Assembly (NCBI GenBank): GCA_936928855.1
Contig: CAKZHZ010000048.1
Location: 9,694-73,693, forward strand
From: an uncultured Polycyclovorans sp.
Lineage (GTDB): Bacteria; Pseudomonadota; Gammaproteobacteria; Nevskiales; Nevskiaceae
Reading direction: 5' to 3'
Length of the DNA: 64,000 nt
The notes under the pieces were generated by a model. The model had not been told where the DNA came from, did no database searches, and saw only the letters and a list, made by a program, of their open reading frames with translations. The position numbers and the translations under genes are program-made. This document shows positions 27,712 to 36,077 of the stretch, in pieces. Positions within the stretch are counted from its first letter, which is position 1. Each line of letters opens with the position of its first letter.

Positions 27712-28455
27712 TCAGCGGGCGCGGTTGCGAATCTCGCCGCGCAGCTGATCGAGGTTTTCCCGCAGCAGATCGGCCACCAGTTCATCGGTGCGCGGGTCGT
27801 GCAGCACCTGTTCGATCACCCGCATGGCGGTGTCGATCACGGCCTGCACGATCTCGTCGTAGAAGGGTAGCCGCGTCAGGCGGCCGGTCTGCGGGTCTTC
27901 CTTCAGTTTCTCCTGGATCATCGCCCGCAGTTCGTACTGGTTCTCTTCCAGTGCGTTGGCGATGTTGCGCGTGTAGTGCCCGCGAGTGAGCACCTGGCCG
28001 ACCTCCTCCAGCACCGCGATGGTGATCGGTCGCTTGATGGTGTCGACGATGGCGGTGGTGAAATGGCCCAGCACCCGACGGGTGATGGCGTCGCCCACGG
28101 CCCGGTCGGCGGCGCGGCCAAAGCGCGCCAGCAGCACCACGATGCGGATCACGCGGAACAGCCGAAAGCCGCGCACCGCCGGATGCGCCACCGGAATCAT
28201 GCCGAGAATCTCGTACCAGTTGCGCCAGAGAAAATCGCGGCGCCAGCCGCTGACCCGCCAGCGCAGCGTGAACTCCACGGCAAACACCGCACAGATGGCG
28301 AGGTCGGCCCGCAGCACCCAGGTGCGTTGCAGGTCGCTGACGTCCCACCAGGTTTCCCAGGCCAGCAGTCCCACCGACACGATTGCCAGGATCAGCATCA
28401 GCCAGTCGACGGGGTTGATCCGGCGCCACAGCGCCACGGGGGCGGGTTGCTCCAT
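27712..28455 (-). CDS. Ion transport protein (voltage-gated-channel-like membrane domain)
   Basis: A 247-residue protein. Its N-terminal half has four hydrophobic segments resembling a voltage-sensor module (VDWLMLILAIVSVGLLAWE, LAICAVFAVEFTLRW, and an Arg-spaced helix GFRLFRVIRIVVLLARFGRA). It lacks an obvious pore/selectivity-filter helix pair. The C-terminal half is a soluble helical region (about residues 110-247, EENQYELRAMIQEKLKEDP). The start at 28455 (MEQPAPVALW) is used; longer in-frame sequence upstream lies over the RND gene and is not protein-like. It follows the RND permease by 29 bases in the same orientation. Confidence 0.78.
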   Translation of the reverse strand: MEQPAPVALWRRINPVDWLMLILAIVSVGLLAWETWWDVSDLQRTWVLRADLAICAVFAVEFTLRWRVSGWRRDFLWRNWYEILGMIPVAHPAVRGFRLFRVIRIVVLLARFGRAADRAVGDAITRRVLGHFTTAIVDTIKRPITIAVLEEVGQVLTRGHYTRNIANALEENQYELRAMIQEKLKEDPQTGRLTRLPFYDEIVQAVIDTAMRVIEQVLHDPRTDELVADLLRENLDQLRGEIRNRAR

Positions 28456-28484
28456 GTGGAGTGCTCGCTTGGTCAGAGGGAGCC

Positions 28485-31400
28485 TCAGGGTAGCGCAGGC
28501 GGCGTGCGATGGGTCCAGCTGAGCACCCGGGCCAGCAGGCAGGGCAGCACCGTCAGCGTCACCGCCGAGGTAAACAGCAGGCCGAACAGCACCACCGCGC
28601 CCACGCCCCGGTACAGCTCGGTTCCGGCGCCGGGAATCAGCACCAGTGGCGCCAGCCCGAACGTCGTGGTGAGGGTGGTCATCAGCACCGGGCGCATCCG
28701 CTCGGCGACGGCAGCGCGCACGGCATCCACCACCGCAGCGCCCTGACGCAGGTGCTCGCGGGTACGTTCGACGATGAGGATCGGATTGTTCACCACCGTG
28801 CCCAGCAGGATCAGGAAGCCCAGCATGGTGATCAGGTCGAAGGGCTGGCGGATGCCGGCCAGCGGTCCCCCCACGGTGTTCAGCAGCCACAGGCCGATGA
28901 TGCCGCCGGCAATGCCGAGCGGGACCGTCAGCAGGATCAGCAGCGGATATCCCCAGTGGGTGAAGATCGCGACGAGTAACAGGTAACACAGCGCCACTGC
29001 CACCACGAAGTTTGCCCCCAGCGACGCGCGGGTGGCGTCAAGCTGATCGGCGGCGCCGGAGATGTCCAGCGTTACGCCCGAGGGAATCTCGCCTTCCGCG
29101 ATCAGGGCGTCGATGACATCGCGTTGCACCGTGTTCACCCCGGTCTCCAGTGCCACGCTGCGCGGGGGGATGATGTTCAGCGTCACGGTGCGCTGTCCAT
29201 TGATGCGGCGGACCGTGCCGGTGTCCACCGTTTCCACCCACTCGGCGAGCGCGCCGATGGGGACCACGGAGCCGGCCGGGGTGTACACCGGCAGCTGACG
29301 CACTGCGGCCAATGACTGGGCCTGCCCGGCGTCGCTGAACAGGAAGATGTCGATCTTGTCGTCGCCCTCGAAGAACTCGTCGACGAAGGCGCCGTCGGTG
29401 AGGGCTGCCACCGCGTAGCCGAAATCGGCGGCATTCCAGCCCACCTCCGACAGGCGTGACCAGTCGGGATGCAGTTCCACCAGTGGCTGCGCCAGCGTCA
29501 GCGCGCTCGGTTCGGAGTTGATCTGCGGGTCGGTCAGGACCTCGCTGGCGCGTTGGTACACCCGCTCTGCGGTGGCGTAGAGCTGCGCCAGATCGCGGCC
29601 GGTGATGTCGACGTTGACGCTGCGGGTGCCGCCGTCGTTGCTGGAGATGATCGAGCCGCGGGCGGCGAAGGCGCGCATGCCCGGGTAGCTGCGGAAATGG
29701 TCGCCAAGTGCGCGCATCAGCCGGTCGATGTCGCCGGGGTCGACGGTCTCGGCGATGACGCGGACCTGCTCCGGCTGCACCTGCAGATTGAAGTAGGCGA
29801 TGGGCGGGATGGTGTCGTTGCCGTCGCCGCCGACATGCGGCAGGAAGTGCGCTTCCACCTGTTCGGCGATGGCGGCCATCTCCGCCAGGTTGTACCCCGG
29901 CGGGGCCAGCATGCGTGCGAAGGTCTTGGGTTCCTCGCCTTCCGGCAGGTACTCCGCCTCGGGCAGCAGCGCCCAGGCGGCGGCGATGGTGCCGCCCGCC
30001 ACGCCGAGCACGCAGGCCCACTGACGTGAAGGCCGTGCCAGCAGCGCATCGACCCAGCCCGGTGGGGTCGGGCGGCCACCGCCACTGACGGCGGTGCCCT
30101 CGAACCGCAGGCGCTGGCTGACCACGGGAATCAGGCTGATCGCCACCATCATCGACACCAGGATGGAGGCGGAGATGGCGACCGCGATATCGGAGTAGAG
30201 CTGGCCGGCCTCCTGCTCGATGAACAGGACCGGCGCAAACACCAGGATGGTGGTCAGCGTTGCCGCCAGTACCGCCGGCCAGACCTCGCGCACCCCCTGC
30301 AGCGCGGCCTGTGCGGCACTCAGGCCGCGGCGACGCGCGCGCTCGATGTTTTCCAGCACCACGATACTGTTGTCGAGCGTCATGCCGATGGCGAAGGCCA
30401 CACCCGCCAGCGAAATCACATTGAGCGTGCGACCAAACGCCAGCAGGCCGAGAAACGCCGCCACGGTACAGACCGGAATCCCCATCATGCCAACCAGCGT
30501 CAGCGGCACCGAGCGGAAGAACAGCCACAGCACCAATCCGGCCAGCACCGCGCCAAGCGCCAGGTTCTGCCAGACGTTGGCGACCGAGGCCTCGACGTAA
30601 CGCACGTCATCGGAGATCAGGCTGAGGGTCAGGCCGGCGGGTGCCAGCAGTTCCTGGTTCACCCGCTCCACGGCCGGCTGCATCGCCTCCTTGATGGCAA
30701 TGACATTGGAGCCCAGCTCCCGTCGCACGGCCAGCCCGACGTTGGGTATCCCGTTGACCCGCGACAGGGCGCGCACTTCGTAGTGATCCATCGTCACCGT
30801 GGCGACGTCGCGCAGCCGCACCTGGGGTTGGTCGCCGCGACTCAGGAGGGTGTCTTCCAATGCTGCGAGGTCGCGATAGCGGCCCGTGGTACGCAGCAGG
30901 TAGCGGCGCTTGCCGGTTTCCAGATCACCGGCCGAGACATCGCGGTTGCGGGCGCGGATGGCCTCGCGCACCGTCGACAGGGTAAGACCGCGCTCCGCCA
31001 GCCGCGCGGGGTCCACCCGGATCTGCACCTGCCGCTCGGCGCCACCGCGGATCTCCACCTGCGAAACGCCGGGCACCCGTTCCAGTCGGGGGCGGACCTC
31101 GTCGTCGACGAAGTCGCGGATCAGGTCGATGTCCAGCGACTGCGGATTCCCGGGGAGCGGCTGCACCCGGAAGTACATGAAAGCATTGGCCGAGAACGAA
31201 TTGGCGAACAGTTGTGGCTCGTCCACATTCTCCGGATAGGCGGGTACCTGACTCAAGGCATTGTTGACGCGAATCAGTGCTTCGTTGAGGTCAACCCCGA
31301 ACGGGAATTCGAGCTCGATCACTGCCTCGCCCGTGCTGGCCGTGGACTTCATGCGCTGCAGGCTGGGAATGCTCCGCAGCACATCCTCCTGTTCGATGAG

Positions 31401-31583
31401 AATTTCCTTCTCCACGTCCTGCGGCGTGGCGCCGGACCAGCGTGTCTCCACACTGATGATGCGGACGTCGAGATCGGGGATCATCTGTACCGGCACTCGC
31501 AGCGCCGCCAGCACGCCCAGCAGGGCGACGATGAGCGTGATGACGGCAATCAGCGTGCCGCGTCGCAGCATCGGTTCGAGCAT
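28485..31583 (-). CDS. RND efflux transporter permease (AcrB/HAE-type)
   Basis: A 1032-residue inner-membrane proton-driven exporter. It has a first helix (LIAVITLIVALLGVLAALRVPV), two large periplasmic loops and two sets of transmembrane helices. Characteristic motifs are PDLDVRIISVETRWSGATPQDVEKEI, broken here by position near the start, the Asp-bearing helix GMTLDNSIVVLENIERARRRG, and FGLAPLVLIPGAG near the C-terminus. Length and layout fit the hydrophobe/amphiphile efflux subfamily. It starts 7 bases after the adaptor gene, making a standard two-component pump that needs a separate outer-membrane channel not found here. The exported compound is unknown. Confidence 0.94.
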   Translation of the reverse strand: MLEPMLRRGTLIAVITLIVALLGVLAALRVPVQMIPDLDVRIISVETRWSGATPQDVEKEILIEQEDVLRSIPSLQRMKSTASTGEAVIELEFPFGVDLNEALIRVNNALSQVPAYPENVDEPQLFANSFSANAFMYFRVQPLPGNPQSLDIDLIRDFVDDEVRPRLERVPGVSQVEIRGGAERQVQIRVDPARLAERGLTLSTVREAIRARNRDVSAGDLETGKRRYLLRTTGRYRDLAALEDTLLSRGDQPQVRLRDVATVTMDHYEVRALSRVNGIPNVGLAVRRELGSNVIAIKEAMQPAVERVNQELLAPAGLTLSLISDDVRYVEASVANVWQNLALGAVLAGLVLWLFFRSVPLTLVGMMGIPVCTVAAFLGLLAFGRTLNVISLAGVAFAIGMTLDNSIVVLENIERARRRGLSAAQAALQGVREVWPAVLAATLTTILVFAPVLFIEQEAGQLYSDIAVAISASILVSMMVAISLIPVVSQRLRFEGTAVSGGGRPTPPGWVDALLARPSRQWACVLGVAGGTIAAAWALLPEAEYLPEGEEPKTFARMLAPPGYNLAEMAAIAEQVEAHFLPHVGGDGNDTIPPIAYFNLQVQPEQVRVIAETVDPGDIDRLMRALGDHFRSYPGMRAFAARGSIISSNDGGTRSVNVDITGRDLAQLYATAERVYQRASEVLTDPQINSEPSALTLAQPLVELHPDWSRLSEVGWNAADFGYAVAALTDGAFVDEFFEGDDKIDIFLFSDAGQAQSLAAVRQLPVYTPAGSVVPIGALAEWVETVDTGTVRRINGQRTVTLNIIPPRSVALETGVNTVQRDVIDALIAEGEIPSGVTLDISGAADQLDATRASLGANFVVAVALCYLLLVAIFTHWGYPLLILLTVPLGIAGGIIGLWLLNTVGGPLAGIRQPFDLITMLGFLILLGTVVNNPILIVERTREHLRQGAAVVDAVRAAVAERMRPVLMTTLTTTFGLAPLVLIPGAGTELYRGVGAVVLFGLLFTSAVTLTVLPCLLARVLSWTHRTPPALP

Positions 31584-31590
31584 GGCGGCC

Positions 31591-32652
31591 TCAGCGCTCG
31601 CGCACGGTCAGTGCCTGGCCCGGCTGCAGCCGCTCGTTGCCGCGGACAATCAGCTCCGCATTTGCCGGCAGCGCACCGCGCACCTGCACGCGGTCCCCCA
31701 TCGGCGCGCCCAGCTCCACGGCGATATCGCGCGCTACCGGCGGTTCGACGCTGCGGTCGACCACCCACACCGTGGCGCTGCCGTCGGCGCGACGGAGAAT
31801 GGCGTCCCGCGGCACGCTCATGGCACCGGCGCGATCCGGGAGTGGCAGCCGGACGCGGGCGGACATGCCCGGCACCACCGGCAAGTCGGTTTCGAAACCC
31901 ACCCGCAACAGGAAAGTGCGCGCGCTGTTGCTGGCCTGGGGCACCTGCGCGATCACCTGACCCGTCACCGCCTGCTCGGGGCGGTGATCGAACCGTAGCG
32001 TCACCGGGGCGTCGGCATCGAGACGGCCGAAGTGTTCCTGCGGCACCTGGACGTCGAGCCGCAGGTCCTGCAGGGCCAACACCTCCAGCACCGGAGTGCC
32101 GGGCGTCACCCATTCGCCTGCCTCGGCGAAACGGGCAGTGACCACGCCATCAAACGGTGCCCTCAGGATGTGCCGCCGGATACGCTCCTGCTGCTCGGCG
32201 GCTTCCGCGCGCAGCCGCGCCGCTGCTGCCTCGGCCTGGGCCTGTGCGGCGCGCCGGACTTCCAACTGGCTGGCCGGCAGGTTGCCGCGCTCCACCAACC
32301 GGTCCGCCTCCGCCACCAGGCGGGAGGCCTCGCGGGCACCGATCTCGGCTTCGCGCACCGCTGCTGCAGTGCGCTGCCCGGCGAGCACCGCGAGCTGCGC
32401 ATCCAGTGTCATCAACGGCGTGCCGGCGCTGACCGAGTCGCCGGCGTCGTGATGGACCTGTTCGACACGCCCGGCGACGTCCGGCGACAACCGCGACACG
32501 CGAGCCGTGCTGACGCTGCCGGTCAGGTCGAGGGTGGCGGCCGGGGCTCGGGCGGGCAGGCGCTCGACATCCACGGGCGCCGCATTCTCGGCATGTAACG
32601 GGCCCGCCAGCAGGCCGAGCAGCACGGCCCACAGTCGTCGGTGACGCATCAT
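31591..32652 (-). CDS. RND periplasmic adaptor (membrane fusion protein)
   Basis: A 353-residue HlyD/MFP-type adaptor. It has a signal peptide (MMRHRRLWAVLLGLLAGPLHA) and a lipoyl half-motif (RLSPDVAGRVEQVHHDAGDS). A coiled-coil hairpin rich in Ala/Arg/Glu follows (about residues 85-150), then the second lipoyl half (APFDGVVTARFAEAGEWV) and beta-barrel/membrane-proximal domains. It links the inner-membrane RND pump to an outer-membrane channel. It is the first gene of the pump operon, 67 bases after selO. No regulator is adjacent, so its control cannot be read. Confidence 0.92.
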   Translation of the reverse strand: MMRHRRLWAVLLGLLAGPLHAENAAPVDVERLPARAPAATLDLTGSVSTARVSRLSPDVAGRVEQVHHDAGDSVSAGTPLMTLDAQLAVLAGQRTAAAVREAEIGAREASRLVAEADRLVERGNLPASQLEVRRAAQAQAEAAAARLRAEAAEQQERIRRHILRAPFDGVVTARFAEAGEWVTPGTPVLEVLALQDLRLDVQVPQEHFGRLDADAPVTLRFDHRPEQAVTGQVIAQVPQASNSARTFLLRVGFETDLPVVPGMSARVRLPLPDRAGAMSVPRDAILRRADGSATVWVVDRSVEPPVARDIAVELGAPMGDRVQVRGALPANAELIVRGNERLQPGQALTVRER

Positions 32653-32719
32653 CCTGGGATCCCTTTCATTAGAGTCGTTGTCCTTATGGAGCCGCTGACG
32701 GCACGAAAGTTCGATCCGT

Positions 32720-34162
32720 TCAGGATGAGCAACTCACACTGAGGCTTGCCGCCCAGGCGGGCGGCAACGCTGCGAGGTCGTCAAAGGCCGGATCATCCTG
32801 ATAGGGATGCGCGAGCGCCGCCATGAGTCGCGACAGCGGCGCAAAATCATCCTGTTCGGCGGCGGTGATGGCGAGTTGCAGGAGATGATTGCGCGGCACG
32901 ATGCGGGGATTGGCCTGCTGCATGCCGGCCAGTCGGGCAGCGTGCAGGCCGCCTTCCTGGTCCAGCCGTCGTTGATACCGGTGGTACCAGGCATCGAGTG
33001 CGGCGCGGTCGAGGATCAGGTCCTGCAGGGTGTCGAGGTCGCCCAGGGCCCGGAAACACAGGGTGAAATCGTGCCGCCCCCGCGCCAGCAAGGTCAGGAA
33101 GTCCTGCATCAGGGCGCTGTCACCCTCGTCAGTCTCACCGAGGCCGAACTTGGCCCGCCACGCAGCGTCGGCAGCGGCGCCATACTGTGACGGAAACCGG
33201 TCAAGCAGGGCACGCGCCGGCACCAGCGCCTTCTCGCTGTCGGCATCCAGCAGGGGGAGACAGGCCTCCAGCAACCGGGCGCAGTTCCAATGCGCGACAT
33301 GCGGTTGCTGATCGTAGGCGTAGCGTCCGCCTTCATCGGTGTGGTTGCAGATATGGTGCGGATCGAAGGCGTCGAGGAATCCGTAGGGGCCGTAGTCCAG
33401 CGTCAGGCCGAGCAGGCTCATGTTGTCGGTGTTCATCACGCCATGGCAGAAGCCCACGGTCTGCCAGCGCGCCACCAGGGCGGCGGTGCGGTCGATCACC
33501 GTCGACAGCCAGGCGACCGGGTCGCCGCCGCAGTCTGGAAAATCGCGCGCCATCACCCATTCGGCGAGGGCGTGCAGACGGTCGTGCTGCTCGCCATAAG
33601 TCCAGTACTCGAAGTGTCCGAACCGGGTGAAGCTGGGGGCCACCCGCCACACCATCGCGCCGCGTTCCACGCGCTCTCGGCGCACCGGCTCCGAGGAGAT
33701 GCCCAGCGCCAGGGCGCGCGTGGTGGGGACGCCCAGGGCCGCCATGGCCTCGCTGGCCACATATTCCCGCAGGCTGGAGCGCAGCACTGCACGGCCGTCG
33801 GCGAAGCGGGAGTAGGGCGTGGGGCCACTGCCCTTGAGCTGAAACTCCCAGCGCTGGGACTGCGCGTCCTCATACTCGCCGAGCAGGTGTGCGCGGCCGT
33901 CCCCGAGCCGCGGGACGAACTGTCCGAACTGATGCCCGGCGTACACCGTCGCCACCGGATCGATGCCGGGGAGGGGGCGGGCCCCCGCCAGGGTCTCGCG
34001 GAAGGCGTCGCTGCCGACTGCGGGATCGTCCAGTGCCAGCGCTGCCGCCAGTGGCGCCGAATGGTGGGCGATCTGGAGGTCGGGCAGGGGTGTCATCGGC
34101 GTCGGCACGGCCCAGGGCGCGCCCAGCGCGTCCCAGGCGGGGCGGAACCGCGCCACCGTCAT
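32720..34162 (-). CDS. selO: SelO-type protein adenylyltransferase (YdiU/UPF0061)
   Basis: A 480-residue pseudokinase-fold enzyme. SelO transfers AMP to protein Ser/Thr/Tyr residues and is linked to redox stress. Conserved blocks are YAGHQFGQFVPRLGDGRA, LKGSGPTPYSRFADGRAVLR, SSLREYVASEAM, FCHGVMNTDNMSLLGLTLDY and YAYDQQPHVAHWN. The C-terminus ends SVSCSS, with the Cys at the position occupied by selenocysteine in eukaryotic SelO. The start at 34162 overlaps the preceding ketopantoate reductase stop (ATGA). The length matches E. coli YdiU. Confidence 0.94.
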   Translation of the reverse strand: MTVARFRPAWDALGAPWAVPTPMTPLPDLQIAHHSAPLAAALALDDPAVGSDAFRETLAGARPLPGIDPVATVYAGHQFGQFVPRLGDGRAHLLGEYEDAQSQRWEFQLKGSGPTPYSRFADGRAVLRSSLREYVASEAMAALGVPTTRALALGISSEPVRRERVERGAMVWRVAPSFTRFGHFEYWTYGEQHDRLHALAEWVMARDFPDCGGDPVAWLSTVIDRTAALVARWQTVGFCHGVMNTDNMSLLGLTLDYGPYGFLDAFDPHHICNHTDEGGRYAYDQQPHVAHWNCARLLEACLPLLDADSEKALVPARALLDRFPSQYGAAADAAWRAKFGLGETDEGDSALMQDFLTLLARGRHDFTLCFRALGDLDTLQDLILDRAALDAWYHRYQRRLDQEGGLHAARLAGMQQANPRIVPRNHLLQLAITAAEQDDFAPLSRLMAALAHPYQDDPAFDDLAALPPAWAASLSVSCSS

Positions 34163-35157
34163 TGCGGGCCGAGGCCCAGCCGCTGTCGCAGCGCGCTTGG
34201 ACTGAGGTACTTGGCCGGTGCCCCGTGCATGGACAGGATCACCTCGGTCAGGGCGCGGTTGACCGGCGTGGGGTGGCCGCAGCGCTCGCCAAGACAGACG
34301 ATTTCGCCATTGAGCTGACTGATCTCGGTGGTTCGACCGTTCTCGATGTCGGCCACCATCGATGGGTAGCTGCCCTCTTCCAGACCGTTCTTGACCCGGG
34401 CGACCCACCAGAGAATCGGGCCCCCGTTACGCAGCAGGAAGCGGTAGGCGCCATAGCCCACCGGCATGGGCAGCTTGTAGCCGATGCCGGCGGCATGCAG
34501 CACCGCGATGGCCTCGTCGAGCACGCCGACGTAACAGGCGCGCAGGTCGGGGTGGGTGAACAGGTCCTTGAACGTGGTGTGGGTGGCGGCGCCCAGGGCA
34601 TTGGCAAGATTGATCAGCAACTTTCCCCACACCGCAGCCTCGCCGGCGACCCCCACCACCTGCATGCCGGAGCGCCCGAACATGTCGAGCAGGCGGCTGT
34701 CGTCGGTACCGGCCATGACGATCGGCTTGGTGGTGATACGGGCGTGCAGCGGGCCCAGCCGCTGACCGTTGAACATCACGCTCATCGGCACCACCCGGGC
34801 GTGCGGAAAGCGCTCGCGAATCACCCGCAGGCTGTTGACCCCGTTCAGGGTGGAGATCAGCGTGCAGCCTTCCGGGATGTCGCCGATCTGTTCCAGCACG
34901 CCCTCCAGATCGGGGAACTTCACGCACAGCATCACGTAGTCGACGCCATCGAGATCCAGCGACGTGGTCAGGGCCGGCTTGCCCGTGATCAACGGTGGGC
35001 GGCCGCTGGTGACGTGATCGACGCGCGCCGCATCCACGGTTTGCAATGCGCTGAGATCGCGGTCGCGCACGTAGACCTTCAGCGGCTCACGACCGCCTGC
35101 CAGCAGGTAGGTGGTGAGAATGGTGCCGACAGCGCCTGCGCCAACGAGCAAGATCAT
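34159..35157 (-). CDS. 2-dehydropantoate 2-reductase family protein
   Basis: A 332-residue ApbA/PanE-family NADPH-dependent reductase. It has the N-terminal Rossmann motif (MILLVGAGAVGTIL), the second strand ending VYVRDRD, the family segment VDYVMLCVKFPDLEG and the C-terminal helical domain (WGKLLINLANALGA, VADIENGRTTEISQLNGEIV). PanE reduces ketopantoate to pantoate in coenzyme A synthesis. Several paralogues act on other 2-oxo acids, so I do not assign panE outright. It is translationally coupled to selO by a 4-base overlap. The divergent gene begins 120 bases away, and that spacer shows no clear operator. Confidence 0.85.
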   Translation of the reverse strand: MILLVGAGAVGTILTTYLLAGGREPLKVYVRDRDLSALQTVDAARVDHVTSGRPPLITGKPALTTSLDLDGVDYVMLCVKFPDLEGVLEQIGDIPEGCTLISTLNGVNSLRVIRERFPHARVVPMSVMFNGQRLGPLHARITTKPIVMAGTDDSRLLDMFGRSGMQVVGVAGEAAVWGKLLINLANALGAATHTTFKDLFTHPDLRACYVGVLDEAIAVLHAAGIGYKLPMPVGYGAYRFLLRNGGPILWWVARVKNGLEEGSYPSMVADIENGRTTEISQLNGEIVCLGERCGHPTPVNRALTEVILSMHGAPAKYLSPSALRQRLGLGPQ

Positions 35158-35277
35158 GAGCGTCCGAAGTCCGGGGCGAACCGCAAGGCTAGCCGCTCGA
35201 CCGTTTGCTCACAACGTCGCCGCCGGCCGTCATGGGTTGGCGGTAAGCTTGGGCCTCGACCGCCAAGGGGGAAGACA

Positions 35278-36072
35278 ATGCGCGGATTCATGACCATGGG
35301 GTGGGCGGCGTCACTGTGTGCGGTGTGGGTGGCCGGCCCGCTGGCAGCGCAGGGCGATGGCTCGGTGGAGGCCCTCAACGCCTGTATGCGCGCCAATGTG
35401 CCGGAAACTGTCCGCGTGCAGACCTTCGAGCTGCGCGCAGTGGATCGGGGAGGCGGCGAGCGGCAGCTGCGCGGGCGACTCTATGCCGAGCGTGATGACG
35501 ATCTGGTGCGTGCCAACCTGCGCCTGGATGCACCGGCCGATATGCGGGATGCCGCATACCTGATGCGTGAAACCGCCGATGGTCGCGACGACATGTACGT
35601 GTACCTGCCGGCGCTCAACAAGGTGCGCCGGATTGTCGGTGGCACGCGTGATAACCCGCTGTTCGGGACCGACTTCAGCTACAACGACCTGCGGCACATG
35701 CAGAGCGCCTTCAGCGGAGACGATGGCCGGCTGGGAGAGGATGCCGCAGTGGAAGGGCGCCCGGTACGGGTGCTGGAACAGGACAACGTCGATGATCCCG
35801 ACCAGCGGATCGTGCGGCTGGTGGCCTGGGTGGATGTCGAGACCTGCGTCGCCCTCAAGGTCGATTTCCATGACAAGGAGGGGGTGGCCAAGCGCATGGT
35901 GAGCCCCGCCGGCAGCCTTCAGCAGAGCGGCAGCCACTGGTACGCGGCAGAGAGCGTGATGCACGACCTGCGCGCTGGCACCCACACCACACTGACGATC
36001 ACCGGGGTCACCAGCGGTGAGGACATCGCCGGGCGCCTGTTCAATCCACAGTTGTTCTACCTCGGAAACTGA
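35278..36072 (+). CDS. Periplasmic LolA-like outer-membrane lipoprotein-sorting protein
   Basis: A 264-residue secreted protein with a signal peptide ending GPLAAQG. The LolA-like/TP_0789-type domain is seen as VQTFELRAVDR, MYVYLPALNKVRRIVGG, FGTDFSYNDLRHMQ and a C-terminal LFNPQLFYLGN. Members of this domain family are found with RND/MMPL exporters and are thought to carry lipids across the periplasm. The ATG at 35278 has an excellent Shine-Dalgarno (AAGGGGGAAG). Open frame upstream is antisense to the reductase and is not coding. The exporter gene starts 5 bases downstream, so the two form an operon. Confidence 0.87.
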   Translation: MRGFMTMGWAASLCAVWVAGPLAAQGDGSVEALNACMRANVPETVRVQTFELRAVDRGGGERQLRGRLYAERDDDLVRANLRLDAPADMRDAAYLMRETADGRDDMYVYLPALNKVRRIVGGTRDNPLFGTDFSYNDLRHMQSAFSGDDGRLGEDAAVEGRPVRVLEQDNVDDPDQRIVRLVAWVDVETCVALKVDFHDKEGVAKRMVSPAGSLQQSGSHWYAAESVMHDLRAGTHTTLTITGVTSGEDIAGRLFNPQLFYLGN

Positions 36073-36077
36073 CCGTC

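Noticed and set aside
33889..35277. Long in-frame upstream extension of the LolA-like gene
   Set aside because: It runs antisense through the reductase and selO genes. The signal peptide and strong Shine-Dalgarno fix the start at 35278.
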